From NCBI RefSeq assembly GCF_014649815.1, contig NZ_BMTT01000007.1, positions 62,001 through 126,000 of the forward strand: a stretch of DNA of 64,000 nt. The letters run 5' to 3'. Shown here in pieces: positions 1 through 7,596 of the stretch. The stretch comes from Streptomyces mutabilis (GTDB taxonomy: Bacteria; Actinomycetota; Actinomycetes; Streptomycetales; Streptomycetaceae). Position 1 is the stretch's first letter. Each line of letters begins with the position of its first letter. A model generated the notes under the pieces. The model saw only the letters and a program-made list of their open reading frames with translations, ran no database searches and was not told where the DNA came from. The position numbers and the translations under genes are program-made.

Positions 1-143
1 CCGTAGGCGCCGAGGGCGAGGACCCCGCCGGTGGCCCACAGCCAGCCGCGCTGTTCGCGCACGCCCTGCCAGACCAGCCAGGCGCCGCCGATCTCGAAGA
101 GGGCGGCGACGACGAAGAGGGCGGCGGAGCGGAGGACCAGCAT
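1..143 (-). CDS. UPF0060 (YnfA-like) small membrane protein, N-terminal part
   Basis: The first 47 codons of a gene that runs off the left edge of the window. The ATG is at 143-141. The visible protein starts [20 protein letters not shown] and continues with a second hydrophobic stretch ending at the edge, which is the usual N-terminus of the UPF0060/YnfA family of about 110-residue four-helix inner-membrane proteins related to small multidrug transporters. Their substrate is not established. It is divergent from the luciferase-like gene at 248. Confidence 0.8.
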   Translation of the reverse strand, partial: MLVLRSAALFVVAALFEIGGAWLVWQGVREQRGWLWATGGVLALGAY

Positions 144-213
144 GGGGGCAGCTTGGCACGGGGAGGAACGGGGGGCGGAATAACGTCCGGGGGTCCACCG
201 TTCCACGAGTATA

Positions 214-227
214 GTTGAACCGTCAAC
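214..227. promoter_or_regulatory. Inverted repeat upstream of the monooxygenase operon
   Basis: GTTGA-ACCG-TCAAC, a perfect 5-bp inverted repeat 20 bases before the ATG at 248 and within the divergent intergenic space. TTGA-N4-TCAA is a common shape for MarR-type operators. A similar site, CTTGA-GAAT-TCAAG, occurs at 33243 beside a MarR gene. No regulator is encoded next to this copy, so the binding protein is unknown. Confidence 0.4.
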
Positions 228-247
228 AACTCGGAGGTTGAGCGACC

Positions 248-1357
248 ATGCAGTTCGGCATCTTCACCGTCGGCGACGTCACCCCGGACCCGACCACGGG
301 CCGGACGCCGACGGAACGTGAGCGGATCAAGGCCATGGTCGCCATCGCGCTGAAGGCCGAGGAGGTCGGCCTGGACGTCTTCGCGACCGGCGAGCACCAC
401 AACCCGCCCTTCGTGCCCTCGTCCCCGACCACGATGCTCGGCTACATCGCGGCCCGCACCGAGAAGCTGATCCTGTCCACCTCCACCACCCTCATCACCA
501 CGAACGACCCGGTGAAGATCGCCGAGGACTTCGCGATGCTCCAGCACCTGGCCGACGGCCGGGTGGACCTGATGATGGGGCGCGGCAACACCGGGCCGGT
601 GTACCCGTGGTTCGGCAAGGACATCCGCGAGGGCATCAACCTCGCGGTCGAGAACTACGCCCTGCTGCACCGCCTGTGGCGCGAGGACGTCGTGAACTGG
701 GAGGGGAAGTTCCGCACCCCGCTGCAGGGCTTCACGTCCACGCCCCGCCCGTTGGACGGAATCGCGCCGTTCGTCTGGCACGGCTCGATCCGCTCGCCGG
801 AGATCGCCGAGCAGGCCGCGTACTACGGCGACGGCTTCTTCCACAACAACATCTTCTGGCCCGCCGACCACACCAAGCGCATGGTCGAGCTGTACCGCAA
901 CCGCTACGCCCACTACGGGCACGGCACCCCGGAGCAGGCGATCGTCGGCCTGGGCGGGCAGGTGTTCATGCGGAAGAACAGCCAGGACGCGGTGCGCGAG
1001 TTCCGCCCGTACTTCGACGTCGCCCCCGTCTACGGGCACGGGCCGTCGCTGGAGGACTTCACCGCGCAGACGCCGCTCACCGTGGGCTCGCCCCAGCAGG
1101 TGATCGAGAAGACGCTCGCCTTCCGCGACTACGCCGGTGACTACCAGCGCCAGCTGTTCCTGATGGACCACGCAGGACTGCCCCTGAAGACCGTCCTGGA
1201 GCAGCTCGACCTGCTCGGCGAGGAGGTCGTACCGGTACTGCGCGAGGAGTTCGCCAAGAACCGCCCGGCGAACGTGCCGGACGCCCCCACGCACGCCTCC
1301 CTGCTGGCCACCGCCCGCAAGGAGCGCGAGGACCGACAGGAAGGAGTACGGGCATGA
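248..1357 (+). CDS. Luciferase-like FMN-dependent monooxygenase (LLM class, CE1758-type)
   Basis: A 369-residue TIM-barrel flavin-dependent oxidoreductase of the bacterial luciferase-like family. Visible family marks are [10 protein letters not shown] at the first strand, GEHHNPPF near residue 52, the [17 protein letters not shown] segment near 98 that lines the flavin site, and a C-terminal quarter with GSPQQVIEK. The ATG at 248 has a GGAGGTTGAG Shine-Dalgarno region. The stop overlaps the next gene by ATGA, and that gene encodes an NAD(P)H:FMN reductase, so the two very probably form a two-component monooxygenase. The substrate cannot be read from sequence. CE1758 is named after a Corynebacterium member of this subgroup. 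Confidence 0.88.
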   Translation: MQFGIFTVGDVTPDPTTGRTPTERERIKAMVAIALKAEEVGLDVFATGEHHNPPFVPSSPTTMLGYIAARTEKLILSTSTTLITTNDPVKIAEDFAMLQHLADGRVDLMMGRGNTGPVYPWFGKDIREGINLAVENYALLHRLWREDVVNWEGKFRTPLQGFTSTPRPLDGIAPFVWHGSIRSPEIAEQAAYYGDGFFHNNIFWPADHTKRMVELYRNRYAHYGHGTPEQAIVGLGGQVFMRKNSQDAVREFRPYFDVAPVYGHGPSLEDFTAQTPLTVGSPQQVIEKTLAFRDYAGDYQRQLFLMDHAGLPLKTVLEQLDLLGEEVVPVLREEFAKNRPANVPDAPTHASLLATARKEREDRQEGVRA

Positions 1358-1968
1358 AGCTCGTCGTCGTCTCGGCGGGACTGAGCGTCCCGTCCGCCAC
1401 CCGGCTGCTCGCCGACCGCCTGGCCGCCGCCACCGCCGACCGGGCACCGGCCGAGGTCCAGGTGGTCGAGCTGCGTGACCTCGCCGTGGAGATCGCCCAC
1501 ACCTTCACGAACGGCTTCCCGGGCCGCAACCTCGCCGCCGCCTTCGACGCGGTGGCGGCGGCCGACGGCCTGATCGCGGTCACGCCGGTGTTCTCCGCGT
1601 CGTACAGCGGGCTGTTCAAGTCCTTCTTCGACGCGCTGAGCGTCACCGACGAGAACGCCCTCGCCGGGAAGCCGGTGCTGATCGGCGCGACCGGGGGCAC
1701 GGCCCGGCACTCCCTGGTCCTGGACCACGCCCTGCGGCCGCTCTTCGCCTACCTCAGGGCCGTCGTCGTCCCGACCGGCGTGTACGCCGCCTCGGAGGAC
1801 TGGGGCGCCGAGGGCCTGGACGGGCGGATCGCGCGGGCGGCCGCCGAGCTGGCCACGCTGTCGGGCGGGCTGTCGGCGGCCCCGGAACCGGCCGGGAAGC
1901 CGGCGGACGACGCCGTCGAGGTCGTCCCCTTCGAGGAACGCCTCGCGGCGCTGCGGCCCGCAGGGTGA
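1354..1968 (+). CDS. NAD(P)H-dependent FMN reductase (CE1759-type)
   Basis: A 204-residue flavodoxin-like-fold protein starting [20 protein letters not shown], with the phosphate-binding Ser-rich loop at residues 8-16. A VTPVFSASYSGLFKSFFDAL segment near 80-99 and a GATGG motif near 115 are typical of NADPH-dependent FMN reductases. It overlaps the upstream monooxygenase by four bases (ATGA), and the pair is a recurring actinobacterial unit. The inferred role is supplying reduced FMN to that enzyme. Confidence 0.87.
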   Translation: MKLVVVSAGLSVPSATRLLADRLAAATADRAPAEVQVVELRDLAVEIAHTFTNGFPGRNLAAAFDAVAAADGLIAVTPVFSASYSGLFKSFFDALSVTDENALAGKPVLIGATGGTARHSLVLDHALRPLFAYLRAVVVPTGVYAASEDWGAEGLDGRIARAAAELATLSGGLSAAPEPAGKPADDAVEVVPFEERLAALRPAG

Positions 1969-2029
1969 GAACCCGGTGAGAACCCCGGCCGTCCGGTCGT
2001 GGGCCCGATCGCCTTGGCAGACTGGACGC

Positions 2030-2752
2030 GTGCCCCGGACTGTTCTGCTCGCCGAAGACGACCGCGCGATCCGGCACGCCCTGGAGCGTGCCCTCACCCT
2101 GGAGGGCTACCGGGTCACCGCGGTCGCCGACGGCACCGAGGCGCTGGCCCAGGCGCACAGCGGCCGGCCGGACGTGCTCGTGCTGGACGTGATGATGCCG
2201 GGCATCGACGGCCTCCAGGTCTGCCGGGAGCTGCGCGCCGAGGGCGACCCCACGCCGATCCTGATGCTGACGGCGCTGGTGGAGACCGCCGACCGGATCG
2301 CGGGCCTGGACGCGGGCGCCGACGACTACGTGGTGAAGCCCTTCGACGTCGAGGAGGTCTTCGCCCGGCTGCGCGCCCTGCTGCGCCGCACCGACCGTGA
2401 GGAGACGGACACCGCCTCCCCGGGGGCGGACCCGGAGCGCGAGCCGGACGCCCGCTACCTGGAGGCGGCCGGGCTGCGCATGGACCCGCAGGCCCGCCGC
2501 GCCTGGCGGGACGAGCGCGAGCTGGAGCTGACCCGCACCGAGTTCGAGCTGCTGGAACTGCTGGTGCGCAACGCGGGCATCGTGCTCGACCACGCCACGA
2601 TCTACGACCGCATCTGGGGCTACGACTTCGGGCCCGGCTCCAAGAACCTCGCCGTCTACGTCGGCTACCTGCGCCGCAAGCTGGACCAGCCGGGCGCGCC
2701 GCAGCCGATCCAGACCGTGCGCGGGGTGGGTTACGTGCTGCGGGAGGACTGA
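2030..2752 (+). CDS. OmpR/PhoB-family response regulator
   Basis: A 240-residue response regulator. The receiver domain (residues 4-117) has the acidic pocket E9-D10-D11, phospho-acceptor D53 in LVLDVMMPG, T81 and K103 (VVKPFD). A winged-helix DNA-binding domain follows at about 145-238, ending QTVRGVGYVLRED. I chose GTG at 2030 because the receiver fold begins there (VPRTVLLAEDD). An upstream in-frame ATG at 1976 would add a non-homologous tail. The stop abuts the GTG of the kinase at 2753, so the two are co-translated. A linker of about 20 acidic residues separates the domains. The signal is unknown. Confidence 0.92.
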   Translation: MPRTVLLAEDDRAIRHALERALTLEGYRVTAVADGTEALAQAHSGRPDVLVLDVMMPGIDGLQVCRELRAEGDPTPILMLTALVETADRIAGLDAGADDYVVKPFDVEEVFARLRALLRRTDREETDTASPGADPEREPDARYLEAAGLRMDPQARRAWRDERELELTRTEFELLELLVRNAGIVLDHATIYDRIWGYDFGPGSKNLAVYVGYLRRKLDQPGAPQPIQTVRGVGYVLRED

Positions 2753-4186
2753 GTGGGCCCCTCCCCGCTCGGGCGCCGGCCCCGGCTGCTGTCGCTGCGG
2801 ACGACGTTCGCGGTGTCGTTCGCGGCGGTCACCGCCGTGGTCACGGTCCTGGTCGGGGTGCTGTCGTACAACGCGGCGGCCCGGCTGGTGCGGGTGGACC
2901 AGGAGTCCGTCTTCGCGCAGGTCGTGCAGGACCTGCGGGCCGAGGTGCGGGAGCGGCGGATGTCGCCCGGCGACTTCTCCTCCTCCGCGCCGGGCCACGA
3001 GATCGTCCGCCCGGCCCGCACCGACGTGCAGGTCCTAGGGCCGGACGGTGAGGTCTCCGACTCGGCCGTTCCGCGACTGCCGGTCACCGACGCCGACCGG
3101 CGGAGGGCCCACGCCGCCGCGGCCGGGCGGACGGTCGAGCACGAGGACGTCGGCGTCGGCGACGACGTCTTCCGTGTCGCGACGGTGTCCCTGGGCGGCG
3201 GCCGGGGCGCCGTGCAGGTGGCGCAGGAGTTCAGCGACACCGAGGACCTGCTGCGGGCGCTGCAGCGGCGGACGCTGCTGCTCATGGCCGCGGTGGTGAC
3301 GGCCGCCGGGCTGTTCGGCTGGTGGCTGGCGCGGCGCATGACCCGGCGGTTGGTGCTCCTCACCTCCGCCGCCGAGGACGTCGCCCGTACTCGCCGGCTC
3401 GGTGTCGAGGTGCCGGTCACCGGCCCCGACGAGGTGGGCCGCCTGGGCCGCGCCATCGACCTGATGCTGGTCCGCCTCGCCCAGTCGGAGGAGGACCAGC
3501 GGCGTCTGGTCCAGGACGCGGGCCACGAGTTGCGGACGCCGCTGACCTCGCTGCGGACGAACATCTCGCTGTTGCGCAGGATGGACGAGCTGCCGCCCGG
3601 CGCACGCGAGGAACTCGTCGCCGACCTGGGCCAGGAGGCCCGCGAGCTGACCGACCTGGTCAACGAACTGGTCGAGCTGGCCGCCGGGCAGTCCGCCGGT
3701 GAGCCCCCGCAGCGGGTCGACCTGGCCCGGATCGCCCGCGACGTGGCGAGCCTTGCCCGGCGCCGTACCGGGCGGGAGATCGGGGTGAGCGTCCGGGGCG
3801 AGACGGTGACGGAGGGCCGGCCCGCGATGCTGACCCGTGCGCTGTCCAACCTGGTGGAGAACGCCGCGAAGTTCGACCCGGGCGGAACCGGCCCCATCGA
3901 GGTCGCCGTCGCCGGGCCGGCCCTGGAGGGCCCGGTCCGCGTCGAGGTCCGCGACCGCGGACCGGGCATCGCCGAAGCCGATCTGACCCGGGTCTTCGAC
4001 CGCTTCTTCCGCACCGCCGGCGCCCGCTCCCGGCCCGGTTCCGGCCTCGGGCTGTCCATCGTGCGGGAGGTGGCACTGGCGCACGGGGGAGCGACGTTCG
4101 CCTTCCGGAGGGACGGAGGCGGGTCGGTGGTCGGGTTCACGGTGGGCGGGTGGCCCGCGGGGGGCCGGGTCGGGGACGGTGACTGA
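2753..4186 (+). CDS. Membrane sensor histidine kinase
   Basis: A 477-residue partner of the preceding regulator, GTG start directly after its stop codon. Transmembrane helices lie at about residues 18-40 and 174-193, with an extracytoplasmic sensor of about 130 residues between them. A HAMP domain follows (about 194-246), then a HisKA dimerisation helix with H258 in DAGHELRTPL, and a HATPase domain with N-box NLVENAAKF near 367, G1 box VRDRGPGIAE and G2 box GSGLGLSIV. The layout resembles MprB/TcrY-type actinobacterial kinases. The sensor region has no recognisable ligand-binding motif. Confidence 0.92.
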   Translation: MGPSPLGRRPRLLSLRTTFAVSFAAVTAVVTVLVGVLSYNAAARLVRVDQESVFAQVVQDLRAEVRERRMSPGDFSSSAPGHEIVRPARTDVQVLGPDGEVSDSAVPRLPVTDADRRRAHAAAAGRTVEHEDVGVGDDVFRVATVSLGGGRGAVQVAQEFSDTEDLLRALQRRTLLLMAAVVTAAGLFGWWLARRMTRRLVLLTSAAEDVARTRRLGVEVPVTGPDEVGRLGRAIDLMLVRLAQSEEDQRRLVQDAGHELRTPLTSLRTNISLLRRMDELPPGAREELVADLGQEARELTDLVNELVELAAGQSAGEPPQRVDLARIARDVASLARRRTGREIGVSVRGETVTEGRPAMLTRALSNLVENAAKFDPGGTGPIEVAVAGPALEGPVRVEVRDRGPGIAEADLTRVFDRFFRTAGARSRPGSGLGLSIVREVALAHGGATFAFRRDGGGSVVGFTVGGWPAGGRVGDGD

Positions 4187-4199
4187 GGGCAGGGCGTCC

Positions 4200-4302
4200 C
4201 TAGTGACGGGGCGCTACTGGTGGCGGGGGTTCGGGGCGTCCGTGGTGACCTGAGGCGCCGTCGCCGGAAAGGCCGTGGTCACTGGTCGTGCCGTAGCCGC
4301 TA
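4200..4302 (-). pseudogene. 3' part of a gene split by the IS630 element
   Basis: Minus-strand coding end cut off from its 5' part (6236-6543). Removing bases 4303-6237 rejoins the frame as GAPPAAS-GYGTTSDHGL and continues to PPPPVAPRH and a TAG at 4202-4200. The joined tail is low-complexity, rich in Gly, Asp, Ser and His. The exact in-frame join across a single CTAG supports insertion into a formerly continuous reading frame. Confidence 0.6.
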
Positions 4303-4328
4303 GTGCTCTGGCCGCATAGGTTGGCCGG
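4300..4328. repeat. Left terminal inverted repeat of the IS630-family element
   Basis: Starts CTAGTGCTCTGGCCGCATAG. Compared with the reverse complement of 6210-6238, 24 of 29 positions match. The TA at 4301-4302 and the one at 6236-6237 are the expected TA target duplication of IS630/Tc1 elements, so the element proper begins at G4303. Confidence 0.85.
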
Positions 4329-4386
4329 TTTGGTGATCGCGGCGGTTGGATGGGGGGTGACGTCCGTTCTGACCGCTGGAGGTGCG

Positions 4387-5508
4387 ATGGCCGAGCCTGT
4401 TCGTGTGCGCAGACTGACCGACCAGGAAGGGCAGAAACTGCAGCAGATCGTGCGCCGGGGCAGCACCAACTCGGTGCGCTACCGGCGCGCGATGATGCTG
4501 CTGGCCTCGGCCGGCGGGAACCGGGTGCCCGTGATCGCCCAGCTGGTGCAGGCTGACGAGGACACCGTCCGGGACGTGATCCACCGGTTCAACGAGATCG
4601 GCCTGGCCTGCCTGGACCCTCGGTGGGCGGGAGGCCGTCCCCGCCAGCTCAGCCCTGACGACGAGGACTTCGTCATCCAGACGGCCATCACCCGCCCGAC
4701 CAAACTCGGCCAGCCCTTCACCCGCTGGTCCCTGCGCAAGGTCGTCGCCTACCTGCGCAAAGCCCACGGTCACGTGATCCGGATCGGCCGCGAGGCGTTA
4801 CGCTGCCTGCTCGCCCGCCGCGGCGTGACCTTCCAGCGCACCAAAACGTGGAAGGAATCCCCGGACCCTGACCGCGAGGCGAAGCTGGACCGGATCGAGG
4901 AGGTCCTCGACCGCTTTCTCGACCGGGTCTTCGCCTTCGACGAGTTCGGCCCACTCGGGATCCGTCCCACCGCGGGCTCGGGCTGGGCCGAGCAGAAGCG
5001 CCCCGACCGGCTGCCCGCCACCTACCATCGCACCCACGGCGTGCGGTACTTCCACGGCTGCTACTCGGTCGGCGACGACACCCTGTGGGGCGTCAACCGC
5101 CGCAGAAAGGGCGCCGCCAACACGCTGGCCGCGCTGAAGTCGATCCGTGCCGCCCGACCCGACGGCGCCCCGATCTACGTGATCTAGGACAACCTGTCCG
5201 CCCACAAAGGTGCCGACATCCGTCGCTGGGCGGGGAAGAACAAGGTCGAGCTGTGCTTCACCCCGACCTATGCATCCTGGGCGAATCCGATCGAAGCCCA
5301 CTTCGGACCGCTGCGGCAGTTCACCATCGCCAACTCCCACCACCCCAACCACACCGTCCAGACACGGGCCCTGCACGCCTACCTGCGCTGGCGCAACGCC
5401 AACGCCCGCCACCGTGACGTCCTGGCTGCCGAACGCAAGGAACGCGCCCGCATCCGCAGCGAGAAAGGCATCCGCTGGGGCGGACGTCCTCTCAAGACCG
5501 CAGCGTGA
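4387..5508 (+). pseudogene. IS630-family transposase with an in-frame amber codon
   Basis: Two continuous reading blocks in the same frame. Residues 1-266 start MAEPVRVRRLTDQEGQKLQQ with an N-terminal helix-turn-helix (VIAQLVQADEDTVRDVIHRF). After a TAG at 5185-5187 another 106 codons run to TGA at 5506. The DDE triad is otherwise complete: first Asp in VFAFDEFGPL, second Asp in DNLSAHKG immediately after the stop, Glu in NPIEAHFGPL. Family members normally have Leu at the amber position, and one base change from TTG gives TAG. As read, the product is truncated before the second catalytic residue and should be inactive unless the amber codon is read through. Confidence 0.88.
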
Positions 5509-5554
5509 GCGCACTTCCTACCCACTGCGCAGCTCCTCGTGAAAGGCTTGGAGC

Positions 5555-6127
5555 ATGATGGGTGGACCGTCTGAGAACCCAGAACTCTGGGCATTCTTGG
5601 AGTCACTGCGCCGCGGCGAGTTCCTTTCCGGCACCGTCACAGCGATCGAACAGTTCGGAGTGTTCGTGGCGCTGGATGACGGACCCGACCACCCGGTCTT
5701 CCCCGGCGTCGGGTTCATCTCCTTCGCTGAACTGTCCTGGCGCCGCTTCGAGGCAGCCACCGACGTCGTGCAGGTCGGGCAGCGCGTCTCATGCGAGTTC
5801 CTGCAGTTCGACACATGGAACCTGGAGGCCAGACTGTCCTTGAAAGCCACACAGCCGGACCCCTTTCAGGTATTCGCCGACACCATCGCGGTGGGGCAGA
5901 AACTGCCTGGTCGGGTCACCGCGCTGATCCCATTCGGCGTCTTCGTCCAGGTCGCCGACGGGATCGAGGGACTGGTTCACCTGCGCGAGCTCGCCTGGAC
6001 ACCGGTGGAGACTCCAGCAGATGTCGTCCAGGTCGGTGACGAGATCACGGTGGTCGTCACCGAAATCGACCCAGAGCGACGCAGGCTATCCCTCTCCCGA
6101 CGGCAAAGCTCATCCGCCGGCGTGTGA
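5555..6127 (+). CDS. Two-domain S1 RNA-binding protein, passenger of the IS element
   Basis: A 190-residue protein with two S1 (OB-fold) domains, about residues 20-98 (GEFLSGTVTAIEQFGVFVAL) and 112-182 (GQKLPGRVTALIPFGVFVQV ... DPERRRLSLSRRQ). The GxVxxxxxFGVFV pattern and the terminal RRLSLS strand are hallmarks of S1 domains, so RNA binding is likely. Two tandem ATGs (5555 and 5558) could start it. It lies 46 bases after the transposase and inside the right inverted repeat, so it travels with the element. Proteins of this layout are common in Streptomyces, and their role is not known to me. Confidence 0.85.
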   Translation: MMGGPSENPELWAFLESLRRGEFLSGTVTAIEQFGVFVALDDGPDHPVFPGVGFISFAELSWRRFEAATDVVQVGQRVSCEFLQFDTWNLEARLSLKATQPDPFQVFADTIAVGQKLPGRVTALIPFGVFVQVADGIEGLVHLRELAWTPVETPADVVQVGDEITVVVTEIDPERRRLSLSRRQSSSAGV

Positions 6128-6209
6128 CGCGTTGCGTTCCTGCTCGACGGTTCCCTTGCGAGAGTGCTCCTGAACGTCTGCTCAGCCAAAGGAAGACATA
6201 CGCCCCAGG

Positions 6210-6238
6210 CCGGTGAACCTTTGCGGTCACAGCACTAG
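6210..6238. repeat. Right terminal inverted repeat of the IS630-family element
   Basis: On the minus strand it reads CTAGTGCTGTGACCGCAAAG and onwards, matching 24 of 29 positions of the left repeat at 4300-4328. The TA at 6236-6237 is the second copy of the target duplication. Confidence 0.85.
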
Positions 6239-6543
6239 CCGCCGGTGGTGCACCTGACGTGCCGTCGGTCGTGCCACCCGGCAGGCCGTCGGTCGTGCCG
6301 TAGGCGCCGTCCGTCCCGTCGGACGAGTCGTCGTCGGTCCCGCCGGGTCCCCGCTGAAGGCGCCGCCCAGCGTGCCGCAACGTCGAAGCCGCCGGAGGAC
6401 GACACCGTGTCGCCGCCGCCGGCCGTGCCGAAGGCGACGACGAGGACCGCTGCCAGGAGGAACGGGGCGCCGACGGCGACCAGCGCCCGGTCGCGGATCC
6501 GTCCTGGCGCGGGCGCGAGGCCCGGGGCGGGGCAAAAACCGGT
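6236..6543 (-). pseudogene. 5' part of the gene split by the IS630 element, itself decayed
   Basis: Minus-strand remnant. One frame encodes a hydrophobic anchor (ALVAVGAPFLLAAVLVVAFG, about 6486-6427) followed by GGGDTVSSSGGFD. The continuation that joins in frame with the distal half (GGTDDDSSDGTDGAYGTTDG) is in another frame, with a short GTLGGAFSGD block in the third. The gene therefore seems to have suffered about two frameshifts besides the insertion. It looks like a small membrane-anchored Gly/Asp/Ser-rich protein. No clear start codon is visible. It begins next to the copper operators, so it may once have been copper-regulated. Confidence 0.5.
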
Positions 6544-6551
6544 GTCGCGGG

Positions 6552-6566
6552 TACCCCCTAGGGGTA
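6552..6566. promoter_or_regulatory. CsoR-type copper operator 1
   Basis: TACCCC-CTA-GGGGTA, a perfect 6-bp inverted repeat. It matches the copper-responsive CsoR operator shape seen upstream of copZ/copA genes in actinobacteria. It lies 62 bases before the copZ start and also next to the 5' end of the minus-strand pseudogene. Confidence 0.8.
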
Positions 6567-6586
6567 TACATTAGAGGCGTCCACTG

Positions 6587-6601
6587 TACCCCTGGGGGGT
6601 A
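6587..6601. promoter_or_regulatory. CsoR-type copper operator 2
   Basis: TACCCC-TGG-GGGGTA, again with perfect 6-bp arms, 35 bases downstream of operator 1 and 27 bases before the copZ ATG. The pair probably frames the copZ promoter and start of transcription. Confidence 0.75.
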
Positions 6602-6627
6602 CCGCCGATCGTTTGTCCGGAGGAACC

Positions 6628-6906
6628 ATGTCCTGCTGCACTCCTGACGGCAGCTGCTCCACCGCCGCCACCACCGCCACGGCCGCCGAGGGTGTCACCA
6701 CCGTGTACGCCGTCTCCGGCATGACCTGCGGACACTGCGAGGCCACGCTCACCGAGGAGATCGGCGCCCTGGACGGCGTACGGGCGGTCGAGGTCGACCG
6801 CGGGGCGGGCCGGGTCTCCGTCACCACCGCGGGTGAGCCCGACGACGCGCTGCTGGCCCGGGTCGTCGACGACGCCGGGTACGAGCTCACCGGTCGCGCG
6901 GTCTGA
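6628..6906 (+). CDS. copZ: CopZ-like copper metallochaperone
   Basis: A 92-residue protein with a heavy-metal-associated domain (residues 24-90). The metal-binding motif GMTCGHC has C34 and C37, followed by the usual EIGALDGV helix and a terminal DDAGYEL. An additional N-terminal CC and a C10 could bind metal as well. The ATG at 6628 follows GGAGGAACC. No P-type ATPase lies next to it, so the copper exporter it would serve must be elsewhere. Two CsoR-type operators upstream imply induction by copper. Confidence 0.9.
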   Translation: MSCCTPDGSCSTAATTATAAEGVTTVYAVSGMTCGHCEATLTEEIGALDGVRAVEVDRGAGRVSVTTAGEPDDALLARVVDDAGYELTGRAV

Positions 6907-6923
6907 GGGGCCCGACCCGCACA

Positions 6924-6953
6924 GAAGCCGGGCCCGCTCCCGGGCCCGGCTTC
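6924..6953. terminator. Bidirectional hairpin between copZ and the DUF4396 gene
   Basis: 13-bp perfect stem (GAAGCCGGGCCCG / CGGGCCCGGCTTC) with a 4-base loop, between two convergent genes. Confidence 0.75.
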
Positions 6954-6978
6954 CTCGTCCGGCGACGCGGCGGTCGGG

Positions 6979-7485
6979 TCAGTGGTAGGCGTGGACCACG
7001 GCGTGGCCCTTGCCGCGGCCGATCATCCACTTGTTGACCGGCGTGGTGATCAGGAACGCCACGGCGAACCCGCCGATCAGCGCGTACCAGAACAGTCCGT
7101 CCGACAGGTGTGCGTCCAGCGCCCCCGGCGTCAGCGCGATGATGCCGTTGTCGACCAGCTCCATCACCGCGATGGACACGGTGTCGGCGGCCAGCGCCAC
7201 CTTCACCGCGGCCTTCAGGGACACTCCCGCGCGGACCACGGCGAAGAGGGTGAAGGAGTAACCGAACACGAAGGCGAGGGAGATCGCCAGGATCATCGTC
7301 GGCGCGTTGCCCCACATGAGGGCCGTGCCGATGACCATGCCGAGGATCTCGCCGATGGCGCACCCGGTGAGGCAGTGCAGGGTCGCCCGCACCGCCGTCG
7401 CCCAGGTCGCGCCGTGCGCGGTGCCGGAGTGGTGCCCCCGGTGCGCGGGGGTGTGCTGCTCCTGGCGCGTGTGGTGATGCTCCAT
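6979..7485 (-). CDS. DUF4396 membrane protein
   Basis: A 168-residue protein. A His-rich cytosolic N-terminus (MEHHHTRQEQHTPAHRGHH) precedes four or so membrane helices (HCLTGCAIGEILGMVIGTAL; ILAISLAFVFGYSFTLFAVV; VALAADTVSIAVMELVDNGI; LFWYALIGGFAVAFLITTPV). The pattern CxxGCxxGE ... N at VELVDN and the closing TTPVNKWMIGRGKGHA are typical of DUF4396. The function of the family is unknown. The His-rich tail and the copper operator 62 bases upstream suggest handling of copper or another metal. Confidence 0.85.
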   Translation of the reverse strand: MEHHHTRQEQHTPAHRGHHSGTAHGATWATAVRATLHCLTGCAIGEILGMVIGTALMWGNAPTMILAISLAFVFGYSFTLFAVVRAGVSLKAAVKVALAADTVSIAVMELVDNGIIALTPGALDAHLSDGLFWYALIGGFAVAFLITTPVNKWMIGRGKGHAVVHAYH

Positions 7486-7546
7486 GACCGTTCAACCCCA
7501 ATCGACGTCCCGTGGGGCGGGGTGGGCCCCACGGGCGGGAACCATA

Positions 7547-7561
7547 TACCCCCTAGGGGTA
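7547..7561. promoter_or_regulatory. CsoR-type copper operator 3
   Basis: Identical in sequence to operator 1 (TACCCCCTAGGGGTA). It lies upstream of the minus-strand DUF4396 gene, whose ATG is at 7485, and so places that gene in the same copper regulon as copZ. Confidence 0.8.
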
Positions 7562-7596
7562 TTCCGTACTCCCGTGACGGATGCCTTGGCGGCGGA

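Larger units (their letters stand above)
4303..6235 (+). mobile_element. IS630-family insertion sequence carrying an S1-domain passenger gene
   Basis: A 1,933-bp element bounded by 26-29-bp imperfect inverted repeats and TA duplications inside a CTAG target, the preferred target of IS630 itself. It holds a transposase gene interrupted by one amber codon (4387-5508) and a separate gene with two S1 RNA-binding domains (5555-6127), both on the plus strand. Ordinary IS630 elements are 1.0-1.3 kb and carry only the transposase, so this is an extended form. It interrupts a minus-strand gene. Confidence 0.82.
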
